DNA of 64,000 bases from CAXXOK01 sp963678055. GTDB taxonomy: Bacteria; Bacillota; Clostridia; Christensenellales; Aristaeellaceae. The stretch spans positions 1,984,001-2,048,000 of the forward strand of contig OY782679.1 of NCBI GenBank assembly GCA_963678055.1, given 5' to 3'. The notes beneath the pieces were generated by a model. It was not told the DNA's origin, did no database searches, and saw only the letters and a list, made by a program, of their open reading frames with translations. The number at the start of each line of letters is the position of its first letter. The stretch's first letter is position 1. Of this stretch, positions 41,301 through 50,103 are shown in pieces. The translations under genes and the position numbers were made by a program.

Positions 41301-42848
41301 TTATTCCCACTCAATGCTTGCCGGAGGCTTGGTGGTGATATCAAACAGCACACGATTTACGCCGTGTACATCGCCTACGATGCGGGTGGCAATTTTGCCC
41401 AGAACATCGTAGGGAATCTGCGCCACATCGGCGGTCATAAAATCATCGGTCGTCACTGCGCGGATGGCGATGGCATAGGCGTAGGTGCGCTCGTCTCCCA
41501 TCACGCCCACGCTGCGAGCGCCGGTGAGCACCGTAAAGTACTGCGATATCCCCTTGTCCAGCCCGGCTTTGGCAATCTCGTCGCGCAGGACATAGTCCGA
41601 CTGGCGGACGATTTCGACCTTCTCTGGGGTCAGATCGCCAATCACACGAATGGCCAGTCCAGGACCCGGGAACGGCTGGCGCATGACCAGGCTTTCAGGC
41701 AGCCCCAAGGCCAAGCCAAGTTTACGAACCTCGTCCTTAAACAGCATCCGCAGCGGTTCTACCAGGCTGGTAAACCCAAGCTCCTTGGGCAGTCCGCCTA
41801 CGTTGTGGTGGCTTTTAATCACGGCACTGCCTTTGGTGGAGCCGGACTCAATCACATCAGGGTAAATGGTGCCCTGGGCGAAATAATCCAGCTTGCCAAG
41901 CTTCCCGGCTTCCTGCTTAAAGACTTCCACGAAGCTTTTGCCGATAATCTTGCGCTTCTGTTCGGGATCGGTCACGCCTTCGAGTTCGCGGAAAAACAGC
42001 TCCGCCGCGTTGGCGTGCACCAGCTTGACGGGAAATGTATTGGAAAAGACTTCTACAACCTGCTCACTCTCGCCCTGGCGCATAAAGCCATGGTCCACAT
42101 ATACGCAGGTTAGCCTGTCGCCAATGGCGCGCTGCAACAGTGCCGCCGCGACCGAGGAATCCACCCCGCCGCTCAGGCCCAGCAGCACCGTGCCGTGCTC
42201 CCCTACCTGCTCGCGAATCTGCCGTACGGCAATTTCAGCGTAGTTTTCCATGTTCCAGTCGCCTTGTAAGTGGCAGATTTTATATAAAAAGTTTTTCAGG
42301 ACTTGCATGCCTTCCTGGGTGTGGGTCACTTCCGGGTGAAACTGTACCCCGTAAATCTGACGCTCGTCGTTGGCCATGGCAGCGTTCGGGCAGCAATCGG
42401 TATGGGCCAGGCTTTCAAAGCCGTCCGGCAGTCCGACCACCTGGAAGGTGTGGCTCATCCAGCAGCTGCTTTCATCGCTCATGCCACCGAGCAGTCCCTC
42501 GTCGCGCTTGTCCATCACAGTTTGCGTGCGTCCGTACTCACGCTGCTGGCAAGCCGAGACTTTACCATCGAGCAAGTAAGCGGTCAGCTGCATGCCATAG
42601 CAAATGCCAAGCACCGGAATCCCCAATGAAAGCACACCGCTGTCGCACTTAGGTGCATCCTCGGCCAATACGCTTGCCGGGCCGCCGGACAGGATCAACC
42701 CCTTGGGTTGTTTGTCCAAAATCTCGTCAATCGTTGCGGTATAGGGCAGCACCTCGGAAAACACACCACACTCGCGTACGCGGCGGGCAATAAGCTGGGT
42801 ATACTGGGCACCAAAATCCAAAATAACGACGCATTCCGGTTTCTGCAT
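41301..42848 (-). CDS. guaA: GMP synthase (glutamine-hydrolysing)
   Basis: This 515-residue enzyme converts XMP to GMP using glutamine and ATP. The amidotransferase domain (1-190) has GICYGMQLTAYLL with the nucleophile Cys, and VQFHPEVTHT with the His/Glu pair. The synthetase domain has the PP-loop LGLSGGVDSSVAAALL. The dimerisation domain ends with the typical TKPPASIEWE. ATG 42848 follows GAAGGAGG with 5-base spacing; upstream frame extension is spurious. Length is normal. It is a single-gene unit with its own promoter and terminator. Together with xpt it completes xanthine to GMP salvage. Confidence 0.98.
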   Translation of the reverse strand: MQKPECVVILDFGAQYTQLIARRVRECGVFSEVLPYTATIDEILDKQPKGLILSGGPASVLAEDAPKCDSGVLSLGIPVLGICYGMQLTAYLLDGKVSACQQREYGRTQTVMDKRDEGLLGGMSDESSCWMSHTFQVVGLPDGFESLAHTDCCPNAAMANDERQIYGVQFHPEVTHTQEGMQVLKNFLYKICHLQGDWNMENYAEIAVRQIREQVGEHGTVLLGLSGGVDSSVAAALLQRAIGDRLTCVYVDHGFMRQGESEQVVEVFSNTFPVKLVHANAAELFFRELEGVTDPEQKRKIIGKSFVEVFKQEAGKLGKLDYFAQGTIYPDVIESGSTKGSAVIKSHHNVGGLPKELGFTSLVEPLRMLFKDEVRKLGLALGLPESLVMRQPFPGPGLAIRVIGDLTPEKVEIVRQSDYVLRDEIAKAGLDKGISQYFTVLTGARSVGVMGDERTYAYAIAIRAVTTDDFMTADVAQIPYDVLGKIATRIVGDVHGVNRVLFDITTKPPASIEWE

Positions 42849-42882
42849 AAGCGCCTCCTTCGTGATCCTGAGAATACAATAT

Positions 42883-42911
42883 ATTGTGCCACAAACCCGC
42901 ATAAGTGGCAA
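42883..42911 (-). promoter_or_regulatory. Candidate guaA promoter
   Basis: On the minus strand TTGCCA (42906-42911) and CACAAT (42883-42888) have a 17-bp spacer, 35 bp from the ATG. The -10 is imperfect. No guanine riboswitch core was seen. Confidence 0.4.
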
Positions 42912-42945
42912 GTATACGAGCAAGCAAAGCGCAGCAGAACTTTTA

Positions 42946-42974
42946 TTGACGGATAGCAGCCATACAGGTATAAT
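42946..42974 (+). promoter_or_regulatory. Promoter of the small membrane gene before secD
   Basis: TTGACG (42946-42951) and a perfect TATAAT (42969-42974) are 17 bp apart, back to back with the guaA promoter. Confidence 0.75.
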
Positions 42975-43010
42975 GTGCACAGTTTTGAAATGCAGAAAGG
43001 ATGGAAAAGC

Positions 43011-43355
43011 ATGAGCCGCCGCCTGTTTGCTATGATGGTTGTGCTGCTTTGCGCGCTGGGCGCGTTGCTTTTGCTGTCCGCACTGGTGGATGCACCACAG
43101 GCTGAAACTGTTACACCTGCGCAAATACCGGTCTCCCATACGATGACCACGTTTGTCAGCATGCCGCCCGTACCGGTCTCGGCCAGTGCAACACCACTGC
43201 TTGCTTGGCTACGGGTTGCGGCGCTGTTTATGGTAATCGCCACCCTGCTGCCCCGCTTGCATTGCACCTGCGATGCCAACGGCCGTGTGCTGCACAATGG
43301 CCGCTATGTTCGCAGTTTTTATCCCGTATTCCGGCAGGATCTCGCCTGCGGCTGA
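43011..43355 (+). CDS. Small membrane protein of unknown function
   Basis: This 114-residue protein begins MSRRLFAMMVVLLCALGALL. It has one N-terminal helix (~5-28), an external Thr/Pro/Val-rich loop, a second helix (~63-83) and a basic tail with HCTCDANG. I do not recognise it. ATG 43011 has AAAGGA with 9-base spacing; two upstream in-frame ATGs are less well placed. It has its own strong promoter, and a terminator separates it from secD, so any link with protein export is speculative. Confidence 0.6.
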   Translation: MSRRLFAMMVVLLCALGALLLLSALVDAPQAETVTPAQIPVSHTMTTFVSMPPVPVSASATPLLAWLRVAALFMVIATLLPRLHCTCDANGRVLHNGRYVRSFYPVFRQDLACG

Positions 43356-43378
43356 GCAAAAGCCCCATACTGTAATCT

Positions 43379-43413
43379 AAGAACACGCAAGATTTGCGTT
43401 TCTTGATTTTTTT
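43379..43413 (+). terminator. Terminator or attenuator before secD
   Basis: An AAGAA / TTCTT outer stem and a CGCAA / TTGCG inner stem, with a small bulge and a GAT loop, are followed by a run of seven T. It lies 24 bp after the small gene and 36 bp before the secD start. Confidence 0.75.
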
Positions 43414-43448
43414 AATGCTCAAAGAAAAGAAAGGAAGAGACATTCAAT

Positions 43449-44822
43449 ATGAAAGTCAGTAATCGCCGACGGGTCAAGTTCAGCAAGCGCACATCCTCCA
43501 TCATCGCGCTGGTTGTTTTACTCGTCGTCACCGTCTTTGCAGGCTATATCGGTCTCAACGGCATGAACCTGGACAGCCGCGGCCTGCACAAACTGCTACC
43601 CTGGATTCCCCAAACCAACGTAACCAAGGATACCTGGCCCGCATCCATTGCGCTGGGCCTGGACCTGCAAGGCGGCGTGTTCGTAGAATACGAAGCAACC
43701 ATGTCCGACGAACTGAAAGCGGAGGATATCAACTTCGATCAGCTTCGCAAAAACACCATGGAGATTATCTACCGCCGCTTGAGCGAAAAAGGCTATCCCG
43801 AAGCCACCGTGTCCGAACTCGGCCCGGCCGGCATCCGCGTGGAAATCCCGGATGTGACCGATCCCGCCGCTGTGCTGGATTTGATCGGCTCTCCCGCCAA
43901 GCTGGAGTTCCTGGACTATAAAGGCGACGTGTTCCTGGAAGGTAAAGAACTCAAAACAGCCACACGCACCATCGACGAAAACTCCCAGCCCGCCATCAGC
44001 TTCCAGCTGACCAGCGAAGGGGCGAAGATTTTCGGCGACATGACCGCTAAATCCGTCGGTAAGAAAATTACCATTCAACTGGATGGCAAAGAGCTGATGA
44101 GCCCGTCCGTCAGCAAGCCGATTTACGGCGGCGGCATTATGGTCACCGGTAACTTCACCGAAGACGAAGCCAACACCTACGCCCTGCAGCTGCAAAGCGG
44201 CTCGCTGCCGCTTGATCTTCGCCAGGACAGACTGGATACCGTATCCGCCACCCTGGGTGACGATGCACTGGGTTCGTCCGTCAATGCGGCGATCATCGGC
44301 ATTCTGCTGGTCATGCTGGTCATGATCTGGCGCTACCGCCTCTCCGGTCTGCTGGCCGACTGGGCGCTGTGCCTGTACATTATTCTGCTATTCCTGTTCA
44401 TCGCAGCCGTCCCGGGCATCCAGCTTACCCTGCCGGGTATCGCCGGTATTATTCTGGGTATTGGTATGGCGGTTGACGCAAACGTCGTGATCTTCGAGCG
44501 CGTAAAGGAAGAAGCGCTTGCCGGCAGGCCCATACTGCACGCGGTGCGTATCGGCTTTAAAAACGCCATGAGCGCGGTGGTCGATGCAAACGTCACCACC
44601 ATTATCGCCGCCATCGTACTATTGTTCTTTGGCACCGGTTCGGTGCAGGGCTTTGCTACCACGCTGCTGCTAAGCGTTGTCGCGTCGATGATCACCGCGA
44701 TCTTCATCACGCGCTTCCTGCTGACCAACACAGCGCGCATCTTCAAAAACAGCAAACTGTACATGACCCCGAAAAAACTAAGCGCAAAAACCGCAGTTGC
44801 CAACGCAAAGGAGGCGAAGTAA
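43449..44822 (+). CDS. secD: Protein translocase subunit SecD
   Basis: This 457-residue RND-type membrane protein helps release exported proteins on the outer face, using the ion gradient. There is an N-terminal helix, then GLDLQGGVFVEYEATM (the D1 motif), a periplasm-like P1 domain, and five helices from ~280 on. Conserved ILGIGMAVDANVVIFERVKE and the paired ANVTTIIAAIVLLFFGTG are present. It is shorter than E. coli SecD, as is usual for Gram-positive bacteria. It is followed 1 bp later by secF as a separate gene, not the fused SecDF of Bacillus. Confidence 0.95.
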   Translation: MKVSNRRRVKFSKRTSSIIALVVLLVVTVFAGYIGLNGMNLDSRGLHKLLPWIPQTNVTKDTWPASIALGLDLQGGVFVEYEATMSDELKAEDINFDQLRKNTMEIIYRRLSEKGYPEATVSELGPAGIRVEIPDVTDPAAVLDLIGSPAKLEFLDYKGDVFLEGKELKTATRTIDENSQPAISFQLTSEGAKIFGDMTAKSVGKKITIQLDGKELMSPSVSKPIYGGGIMVTGNFTEDEANTYALQLQSGSLPLDLRQDRLDTVSATLGDDALGSSVNAAIIGILLVMLVMIWRYRLSGLLADWALCLYIILLFLFIAAVPGIQLTLPGIAGIILGIGMAVDANVVIFERVKEEALAGRPILHAVRIGFKNAMSAVVDANVTTIIAAIVLLFFGTGSVQGFATTLLLSVVASMITAIFITRFLLTNTARIFKNSKLYMTPKKLSAKTAVANAKEAK

Positions 44823-44823
44823 G

Positions 44824-45741
44824 ATGGTCATTAAAAATCGTTTGAAGATCTGTGCGATCATCTCCGCCGCCATCATGTTGATCGCACTGGTGATGACTTT
44901 CCTGGGTTACGGCATCAATTTCGGCATTGACTTTGCCGGTGGCCTGTCCATTGAGTACAACATGAACGAGACCTTTGAGCAAAGCGATGTGGAAACCGCG
45001 CTTGCCAACCAGGGTCTGACCGATTTCAAAGTGTCCACCAATGGTGAAAACGGCGAAATCCTCAGCATCCGTATTCCTAAGCTGAATTCCAATGAGGAAA
45101 TCCAGGTGCTGCAAGCAGGCTTGGAAGCCGAACTGCTGCAAAACTACCCCAAGATGGACGTGGATACCTCCACGGCCAGCTACGTCGGCCCCACCGCAGG
45201 CGCAACGCTGATTAAGAACGCAATCTTAAGCGTGCTGATCGCCTCGGCGCTCATGCTAATCTACATCGCGTTCCGGTTTGACCTGTACTCCGGTATGGCA
45301 GCCGTCGTTGGACTTTTGCACGATGTGTTCATCATGCTATCGTTCATGGTCATCCTGCGCAATGTCATTCAGATGAACTCGTCGTTCATCGCCGCGATGC
45401 TGACCATCGTCGGTTACTCCATCAACAACACCATCGTCATCTTCGACCGTATCCGTGAAAACAACGAAAAACCGGCCTACCACAGCCTGCCGAGATCCGA
45501 GATTGTGAATATCTCCATCTCCGAAAGCCTGGGCCGTACGGTCAACACAACGCTGACGACGCTGATCACCATCATTTCGCTGTACGTGCTGGGTGTTGCC
45601 AGCATTCGCGAGTTCAGCCTGCCGATTATCATCGGTATCCTGTCCGGCCTCTACTCGGCCAACATGATCAACGGCTACGTATGGGCGAACCTGGTAGAGC
45701 GCGGTTCTTCCCGCAAAAAGCTTGCCAAAGCCCGCAAGTAA
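44824..45741 (+). CDS. secF: Protein translocase subunit SecF
   Basis: This 305-residue partner of SecD begins MVIKNRLKICAIISAAIMLI. Six helices are predicted, with GINFGIDFAGGLSIEY after the first helix. TIVGYSINNTIVIFDRIREN and LGRTVNTTLTTLITIISLY are the D4/D5 and helix-6 motifs. The start at 44824 lies behind GGAGG, inside the end of secD. A strong terminator follows. Together the pair forms the SecDF accessory complex of the Sec channel. Confidence 0.96.
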   Translation: MVIKNRLKICAIISAAIMLIALVMTFLGYGINFGIDFAGGLSIEYNMNETFEQSDVETALANQGLTDFKVSTNGENGEILSIRIPKLNSNEEIQVLQAGLEAELLQNYPKMDVDTSTASYVGPTAGATLIKNAILSVLIASALMLIYIAFRFDLYSGMAAVVGLLHDVFIMLSFMVILRNVIQMNSSFIAAMLTIVGYSINNTIVIFDRIRENNEKPAYHSLPRSEIVNISISESLGRTVNTTLTTLITIISLYVLGVASIREFSLPIIIGILSGLYSANMINGYVWANLVERGSSRKKLAKARK

Positions 45742-45750
45742 CGTAAAATA

Positions 45751-45786
45751 AAAAGCTGCCGCATGAAAACATGCGGCAGTTTTTTG
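45751..45786 (+). terminator. Rho-independent terminator after secF
   Basis: A CTGCCGCATG / CATGCGGCAG stem with an AAAA loop is followed by T6 and preceded by an A run, so it may work in both directions. Confidence 0.95.
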
Positions 45787-45810
45787 TTTTCAACGTGCAT
45801 GAGCACTTTG

Positions 45811-45833
45811 AAAAAAACTCCGAACACTCGGAG
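45811..45833 (-). terminator. Rho-independent terminator after the AbrB-type gene
   Basis: Read on the minus strand: CTCCGA, loop GTGT, TCGGAG, then a run of seven T. It lies 22 bp after the stop codon. Confidence 0.9.
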
Positions 45834-45854
45834 CTTTGTCAGTCCTTTTGTTAC

Positions 45855-46097
45855 TTATCCCTTGGTCAGTTCCCGTACGCACTTTTCGCATACGAGCTTT
45901 TCTTTGAAGAGCCGCACGCCCCTGGCATCGCTACAGAACACACAGGCCGGGTGATATTTCTTCATGATAATCTTATCTCCCTCGGTGAATATCTCCAGTG
46001 TGTCGTTGATCGCGATACCGAATGTCTTGCGCAACTCGATGGGAATTACGACCCTTCCCAGGTTGTCCAGCTTTCGTACGATCCCAGTCGATTTCAT
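45855..46097 (-). CDS. AbrB-family regulator with C-terminal zinc-ribbon cysteines
   Basis: The 80-residue product begins MKSTGIVRKLDNLGRVVIPI, almost identical in pattern to the AbrB/SpoVT swapped-hairpin DNA-binding domain (residues 1-50). Residues 51-80 differ from AbrB. They carry CVFC and CEKC, two CxxC knuckles 19 residues apart, which should bind zinc and may replace the usual multimerisation domain. ATG 46097 has AAAGGAGG with 7-base spacing; the ATG two codons upstream is too close. It is probably a transition-state type global regulator. Divergent from metG. Confidence 0.9.
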   Translation of the reverse strand: MKSTGIVRKLDNLGRVVIPIELRKTFGIAINDTLEIFTEGDKIIMKKYHPACVFCSDARGVRLFKEKLVCEKCVRELTKG

Positions 46098-46152
46098 ACG
46101 CATGCCTCCTTTGGTTACCTCTACTATCAAATAATGGAAGCTTACAGCCCTA

Positions 46153-46181
46153 ATATTACCAAATTATTCATTTGCTGTCAA
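46153..46181 (-). promoter_or_regulatory. Promoter of the AbrB-type gene
   Basis: On the minus strand TTGACA (46176-46181) and TAATAT (46153-46158) have a 17-bp spacer, about 55 bp before the ATG. Confidence 0.65.
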
Positions 46182-46338
46182 CGAATTTTCTTCTACATCG
46201 TTTATTTAGTTCTTAACAAAGTCCTTTTTATGTCAATGAATGCAACGTTTATCAGCGTTTTACGCCCGAAAATTTGTAATGTATAATATGGCACAACTGG
46301 TAAAAATTGGGTGCATTCTTGCCCACCGGCCCAGAGCA

Positions 46339-46366
46339 TTGACAAGCGTAGTAAAACCGCTATAAT
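46339..46366 (+). promoter_or_regulatory. metG T-box promoter
   Basis: Perfect TTGACA (46339-46344) and TATAAT (46361-46366) are separated by 16 bp, just before the T-box leader. A weaker pair (TTTACG 46259-46264, TATAAT 46282-46287) lies 80 bp upstream. Confidence 0.8.
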
Positions 46367-46375
46367 GGAACTGCA

Positions 46376-46590
46376 ATGAACGGGAGAGTACCGGAAGCAA
46401 ACCGCCAAAGAGAGCCGCAGTTGGTGAAAAGCGGTGCGGGAAGCCAAGGGAACATGGCCCGGGAGTATCTCCGCTCGATATCGTAGGGCGGGGCGGCTGG
46501 CGCCGTTACATGCCGCAATCAAGCGATAAACAAGGGTGGTACCGCGGGCTGTGCTCGCCCCTTCCAAACAGGAAGCGGCGGCTTTTTTAT
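46376..46590 (+). ncRNA. T-box riboswitch (methionine tRNA sensing) upstream of metG
   Basis: The hallmark T-box sequence AGGGTGGTACCGCGGG is at 46533-46548; its UGGU would pair with the ACCA end of uncharged tRNA. A large stem I region precedes it. AACATGG at 46451-46457 places an AUG triplet (46454-46456) in a plausible specifier position, fitting tRNA-Met. A terminator hairpin, CTTCC AAACA GGAAG with GC-rich flanks and a T6 run, ends near 46588. Uncharged tRNA-Met should stabilise the antiterminator and switch metG on. The exact stem I pairing was not folded. Confidence 0.9.
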
Positions 46591-46624
46591 TACCAAGAAG
46601 CCGCAACATGAAGGAGGCCTATTC

Positions 46625-48568
46625 ATGCCCAAACAGGAGACATTTTACATCACTACGCCGATTTACTACCCCAGCGACAATCTGCACATCGGCCATGCCT
46701 ATTGCAGCGTAGCTGCCGATACTATGGCACGGTATAAAAAGCAGGAGGGCCGGGATGTGTATTTCGTCACCGGCACCGATGAGCATGGACAGAAAATTGA
46801 ACGCAAGGCGATGGATAAGGGCGTAACCCCCCAAGCCTATGTGGACGAGATTGTCGCGGGCATCAAGAGCCTATGGAAGCTGATGAACGTGGAGTATGAT
46901 GATTTTATCCGTACTACAGATCAGCGCCACGCCAAGTGCGTACAGGATATTTTCAAGCAGCTGTACGAGCAGGGCGATATCTATAAAGGCTCATACGAAG
47001 GCTGGTACTGCACCCCGGACGAGACCTTTTTCACCGAGTTGCAGCTGGTAGATGGCAAGTGCCCGGACTGCGGTCGCCCCGTGGAGCGCACCAAGGAAGA
47101 AGCCTACTTCCTGAAACTAAGCAAATATCAGGACTGGCTGATTCAGTATATTGAGGACCATCCCGATTTTATCCAGCCCCCGTCGCGCAAAAACGAGATG
47201 CTCAACAACTTTTTAAAGCCCGGCCTAAACGACCTGTGCGTCAGCCGCACTACCGTAAAATGGGGTATCCCCGTAAACTTTGACCCGGCACATACCGTGT
47301 ATGTGTGGGTGGATGCCTTGTCCAACTACATCAGCGTACTTGGCTATGGCACCGATGACGATAGCTTGTACCAGCGTTACTGGCCTGCTGATATTCACCT
47401 GGTAGGCAAGGAAATTATCCGCTTTCACACCATAATCTGGCCGATCATCCTGCACGCGCTTGGCCTACCCCAGCCCAAGCAGATATTCGGGCACGGTTGG
47501 CTGGTGCTGGACGGCATGAAGATGTCCAAGTCTCTGGGCAATGTGGTCGATCCCGTGGTGCTGTCCAAGCGCTATTCCTCCGATGCCATCCGCTATTTCC
47601 TCATGCGGGAAATGCCCTTTGGCGCAGACGGCCAGTTCAGCTATGAAGCGCTGCTTAAGCGCATTAACGCCGATTTAGCCAACGATTTGGGCAACCTGGT
47701 CAGCCGTACCGTTGCCATGGTAGAAAAATACTTTGATGGCGTTGTGCCAAAGCCCGGTGCGTATGAAGAGGTGGATTTAAGCCTAATCGCGCTGGCCGAG
47801 AAAACCCCCAAAGCGGTGCAGCAAGAGATGGACGGCCTGCAATATTCCGCCGCGCTTTCGCACATCTGGGCGCTGATCGGTGAAGCCAACCGCTATATCG
47901 ACCTGACCACGCCCTGGGTGCTCTTTAAAACCGATGAAGGCAAGCAGCGCTTGCAAACGGTGCTCTACGTGCTGTGCGAAACGCTGCGCTTTATCGGCGT
48001 GCTGATTGCCCCCACCATGCCCAATACCCCGGACAAACTGTTTACCCAACTGGGCTTGCAGGACGATGCGCTGAAAACGCTTCCGTCTCTGGCTGCCTTC
48101 GGCAAGCTGGAACCCGGAACGAAGGTCGCAAAAGGCGAAGCGCTGTTCCCCCGCATTGATGTGGAAAAGGAACTCAAGGATATCATCCCCACGCCCAAAG
48201 CGGAGCCCGCGGCAAAAGCACCCGAAGCGAAAACCGAAATCAGCATTGATGATTTCCAGAAAATACAGCTCTGCGTGGCGCAGGTTACCGCCGCCGAAAA
48301 ACTTGAAAAGAGCGACAAACTGCTTAAGCTCACCCTGTCGCTTGGGCCCAACGAACCCGAGAGGACCGTGCTCAGCGGTATCGCACAGTTTTACGCGGCC
48401 GAGGACATGGTCGGGCGGCTCGTTGTGCTCGTTAAAAACCTGAAACCTGTCAAGATTCGCGGTGTACGCAGTGAGGGCATGATTCTGTGCTCGTCGGATG
48501 CAGACGACAAAGTATTGAAGCTTATCTCGCCGGAAGCCGGTGCACAAGCCGGGGATACCGTGCGATGA
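46625..48568 (+). CDS. metG: Methionyl-tRNA synthetase
   Basis: This 647-residue class I synthetase has YYPSDNLHIGHAY with the HIGH motif at the start. WYCTPDETFF ... CPDCGRPVE forms the zinc-binding knuckle insertion, and MKMSKSLGNVVDP is the KMSKS loop. An anticodon-binding helical domain (~390-510) and a C-terminal tRNA-binding OB domain (~540-647, VAQVTAAEKLEKSDKLLKL) complete it. Length is typical of the Bacillus-type enzyme with the appended dimerisation domain. It is controlled by the T-box upstream. Its stop overlaps the tatD start. Confidence 0.98.
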   Translation: MPKQETFYITTPIYYPSDNLHIGHAYCSVAADTMARYKKQEGRDVYFVTGTDEHGQKIERKAMDKGVTPQAYVDEIVAGIKSLWKLMNVEYDDFIRTTDQRHAKCVQDIFKQLYEQGDIYKGSYEGWYCTPDETFFTELQLVDGKCPDCGRPVERTKEEAYFLKLSKYQDWLIQYIEDHPDFIQPPSRKNEMLNNFLKPGLNDLCVSRTTVKWGIPVNFDPAHTVYVWVDALSNYISVLGYGTDDDSLYQRYWPADIHLVGKEIIRFHTIIWPIILHALGLPQPKQIFGHGWLVLDGMKMSKSLGNVVDPVVLSKRYSSDAIRYFLMREMPFGADGQFSYEALLKRINADLANDLGNLVSRTVAMVEKYFDGVVPKPGAYEEVDLSLIALAEKTPKAVQQEMDGLQYSAALSHIWALIGEANRYIDLTTPWVLFKTDEGKQRLQTVLYVLCETLRFIGVLIAPTMPNTPDKLFTQLGLQDDALKTLPSLAAFGKLEPGTKVAKGEALFPRIDVEKELKDIIPTPKAEPAAKAPEAKTEISIDDFQKIQLCVAQVTAAEKLEKSDKLLKLTLSLGPNEPERTVLSGIAQFYAAEDMVGRLVVLVKNLKPVKIRGVRSEGMILCSSDADDKVLKLISPEAGAQAGDTVR

Positions 48569-49329
48569 TTGATTCCCATTGCCATTTGGAAAATGAGCGC
48601 TTTGACGGCGAAGTAGAGCAAACGCTTTCGCGGATGCACGACGCAGGCGTGGACCGCTGCATTCTGGCCGGCAGCGACGAGGAAACCAGCCAGCGCATTG
48701 TGCAGCTGACGGAGATGCATGATGGAGTTTTCGGCGTGGTCGGTGTGCACCCGCACGAAGCCCAGTACTTCAGCCCCCAAACCCTGGATCACCTTGCGAC
48801 ATGGCTGGCCTCGCCGCGCATTGTGGGCATCGGGGAAATCGGGCTGGATTACTACTACGACCACTCCCCCCGTGAAAAGCAACGCGAAGTGCTGGCTGCG
48901 CAGCTGGACTTTGCGCACCAACAAACCATACCCGCCGTATTCCACGTGCGCGATGCGCATGGTGACTTTACCGATATGCTGCGCGCACGCAAAAGCAGCC
49001 TGCCAAGCGGTGTGATGCATTGCTATACCGGCAGCCTGGAAAGTGCGAAAGTCTATTTGAATTTGGGCTTATATATCTCGTTTTCCGGTTCTGTGACCTT
49101 TAAAAACGCAAAGAACCTGCAAGAGGTTGCCCGCTATGTGCCGCTGGACCGCCTGCTGATCGAAACCGATAGCCCCTACCTGGCCCCGGTACCGATGCGC
49201 GGCAAACGAAACGAACCCGCTTACGTACGCTATGTAGCCGAAACCATTGCCATGCTGAAAGGGATGGAGACACACGCGCTTGCCGAGCAAGCCGCCCGCA
49301 ACACCGAGGCAGTTTTCAACCTTCCCTGA
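48565..49329 (+). CDS. tatD: TatD-family metal-dependent hydrolase (DNase)
   Basis: This 254-residue TIM-barrel hydrolase begins MIDSHCHL, the His-x-His metal pair. VGVHPHEA, IGEIGLDYYY with the bridging Glu, FHVRDAHGD, MHCYTG and ETDSPYLAP supply the remaining ligands. Family members are 3-to-5 exonucleases/DNases. The ATG overlaps the metG TGA by 4 bp, a very common metG-tatD arrangement in Bacillota. Adjacent genes do not include the rnmV/ksgA set seen in Bacillus. Confidence 0.95.
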   Translation: MIDSHCHLENERFDGEVEQTLSRMHDAGVDRCILAGSDEETSQRIVQLTEMHDGVFGVVGVHPHEAQYFSPQTLDHLATWLASPRIVGIGEIGLDYYYDHSPREKQREVLAAQLDFAHQQTIPAVFHVRDAHGDFTDMLRARKSSLPSGVMHCYTGSLESAKVYLNLGLYISFSGSVTFKNAKNLQEVARYVPLDRLLIETDSPYLAPVPMRGKRNEPAYVRYVAETIAMLKGMETHALAEQAARNTEAVFNLP

Positions 49330-49335
49330 CACTTG

Positions 49336-50013
49336 TCAGCTTCCCAGCGCTAACGGACACACGGTACGGCAACGATTACAGCTTGTCGTACCGTTTCCTT
49401 TTGCAGTTTTGGCTCCATATGCAAACTCTCTGCACAGTTTTTGGACAACCGTTCCATTTTGAATCGCGCCGACCGGGCAGCTATCGGTGCACTTTGTGCA
49501 GCCTTGTATGCATACCGTCTCCGCCAGCGGATCGGACGGCAGTTCCATATCGGTCAGCACCACGCCGATGTTCAACCTGTTGCCAAACTTCCGGTTTAAC
49601 AGCAGTGTATTTTTACCCAATGTACCCAGGCCCGCCTGCACCGCTGCGTGCTTCATGGACAGCAGTCCCCTTCCCTCCATGGCTTCGGCATCCCAGTACT
49701 CATAGGGATCATCACAAGGGATCGGCAGGGCGTGGCAGGCATACTGCTTCTCCAGTGTTCTGGAAAGCTCTAGCGCAATTTGGTCGATCTTACGGTGGAC
49801 AACCGTTTCATGGAAATGATGATAAATCAGCCTTGGATCAATCTGAAACAGGCCTTTAGGCAACGCCACACCAAACACGATAACCGAGCAGCACCGGGCA
49901 TACAGATCCAGCGGGGAAAAGCCTTTCGGGGCATTTTTGAATCGCCCGACGTCTGCAAAGCCGCACACATCCGCACCAAGCCCTGTTGCCAATGTCCGTA
50001 TCGCATCTTTCAT
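49336..50013 (-). CDS. 4Fe-4S double-cluster protein, epoxyqueuosine-reductase-like
   Basis: This 225-residue protein has an N-terminal region (1-130) and a motif GLLSMKHAAVQAGLGTLGKN, both shared with QueG-like proteins. Two cysteine clusters follow: CIQGCTKCTDSCPVGAI and CNRCRTVCPLA, which should hold two 4Fe-4S clusters. It is much shorter than QueG (~300-380) and lacks the HEAT-like C-terminal extension. It therefore belongs to the short epoxyqueuosine-reductase-related iron-sulfur group of unknown reaction. It is convergent with tatD, with only 6 bp between stops. Confidence 0.8.
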   Translation of the reverse strand: MKDAIRTLATGLGADVCGFADVGRFKNAPKGFSPLDLYARCCSVIVFGVALPKGLFQIDPRLIYHHFHETVVHRKIDQIALELSRTLEKQYACHALPIPCDDPYEYWDAEAMEGRGLLSMKHAAVQAGLGTLGKNTLLLNRKFGNRLNIGVVLTDMELPSDPLAETVCIQGCTKCTDSCPVGAIQNGTVVQKLCREFAYGAKTAKGNGTTSCNRCRTVCPLALGS

Positions 50014-50054
50014 TCCCCATATCCTCCTTCAGGCACTATTGTGCCATTATAGCA

Positions 50055-50085
50055 TAAAAAAACAGCCCAACACTGTCGGACTGTT
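50055..50085 (-). terminator. Rho-independent terminator after rpmB
   Basis: On the minus strand an AACAGTCC / GGGCTGTT stem (one G-T pair) with a short loop is followed by a run of T. It lies 19 bp after the rpmB stop. Confidence 0.88.
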
Positions 50086-50103
50086 GATTGCGTTTCCACG
50101 TTG

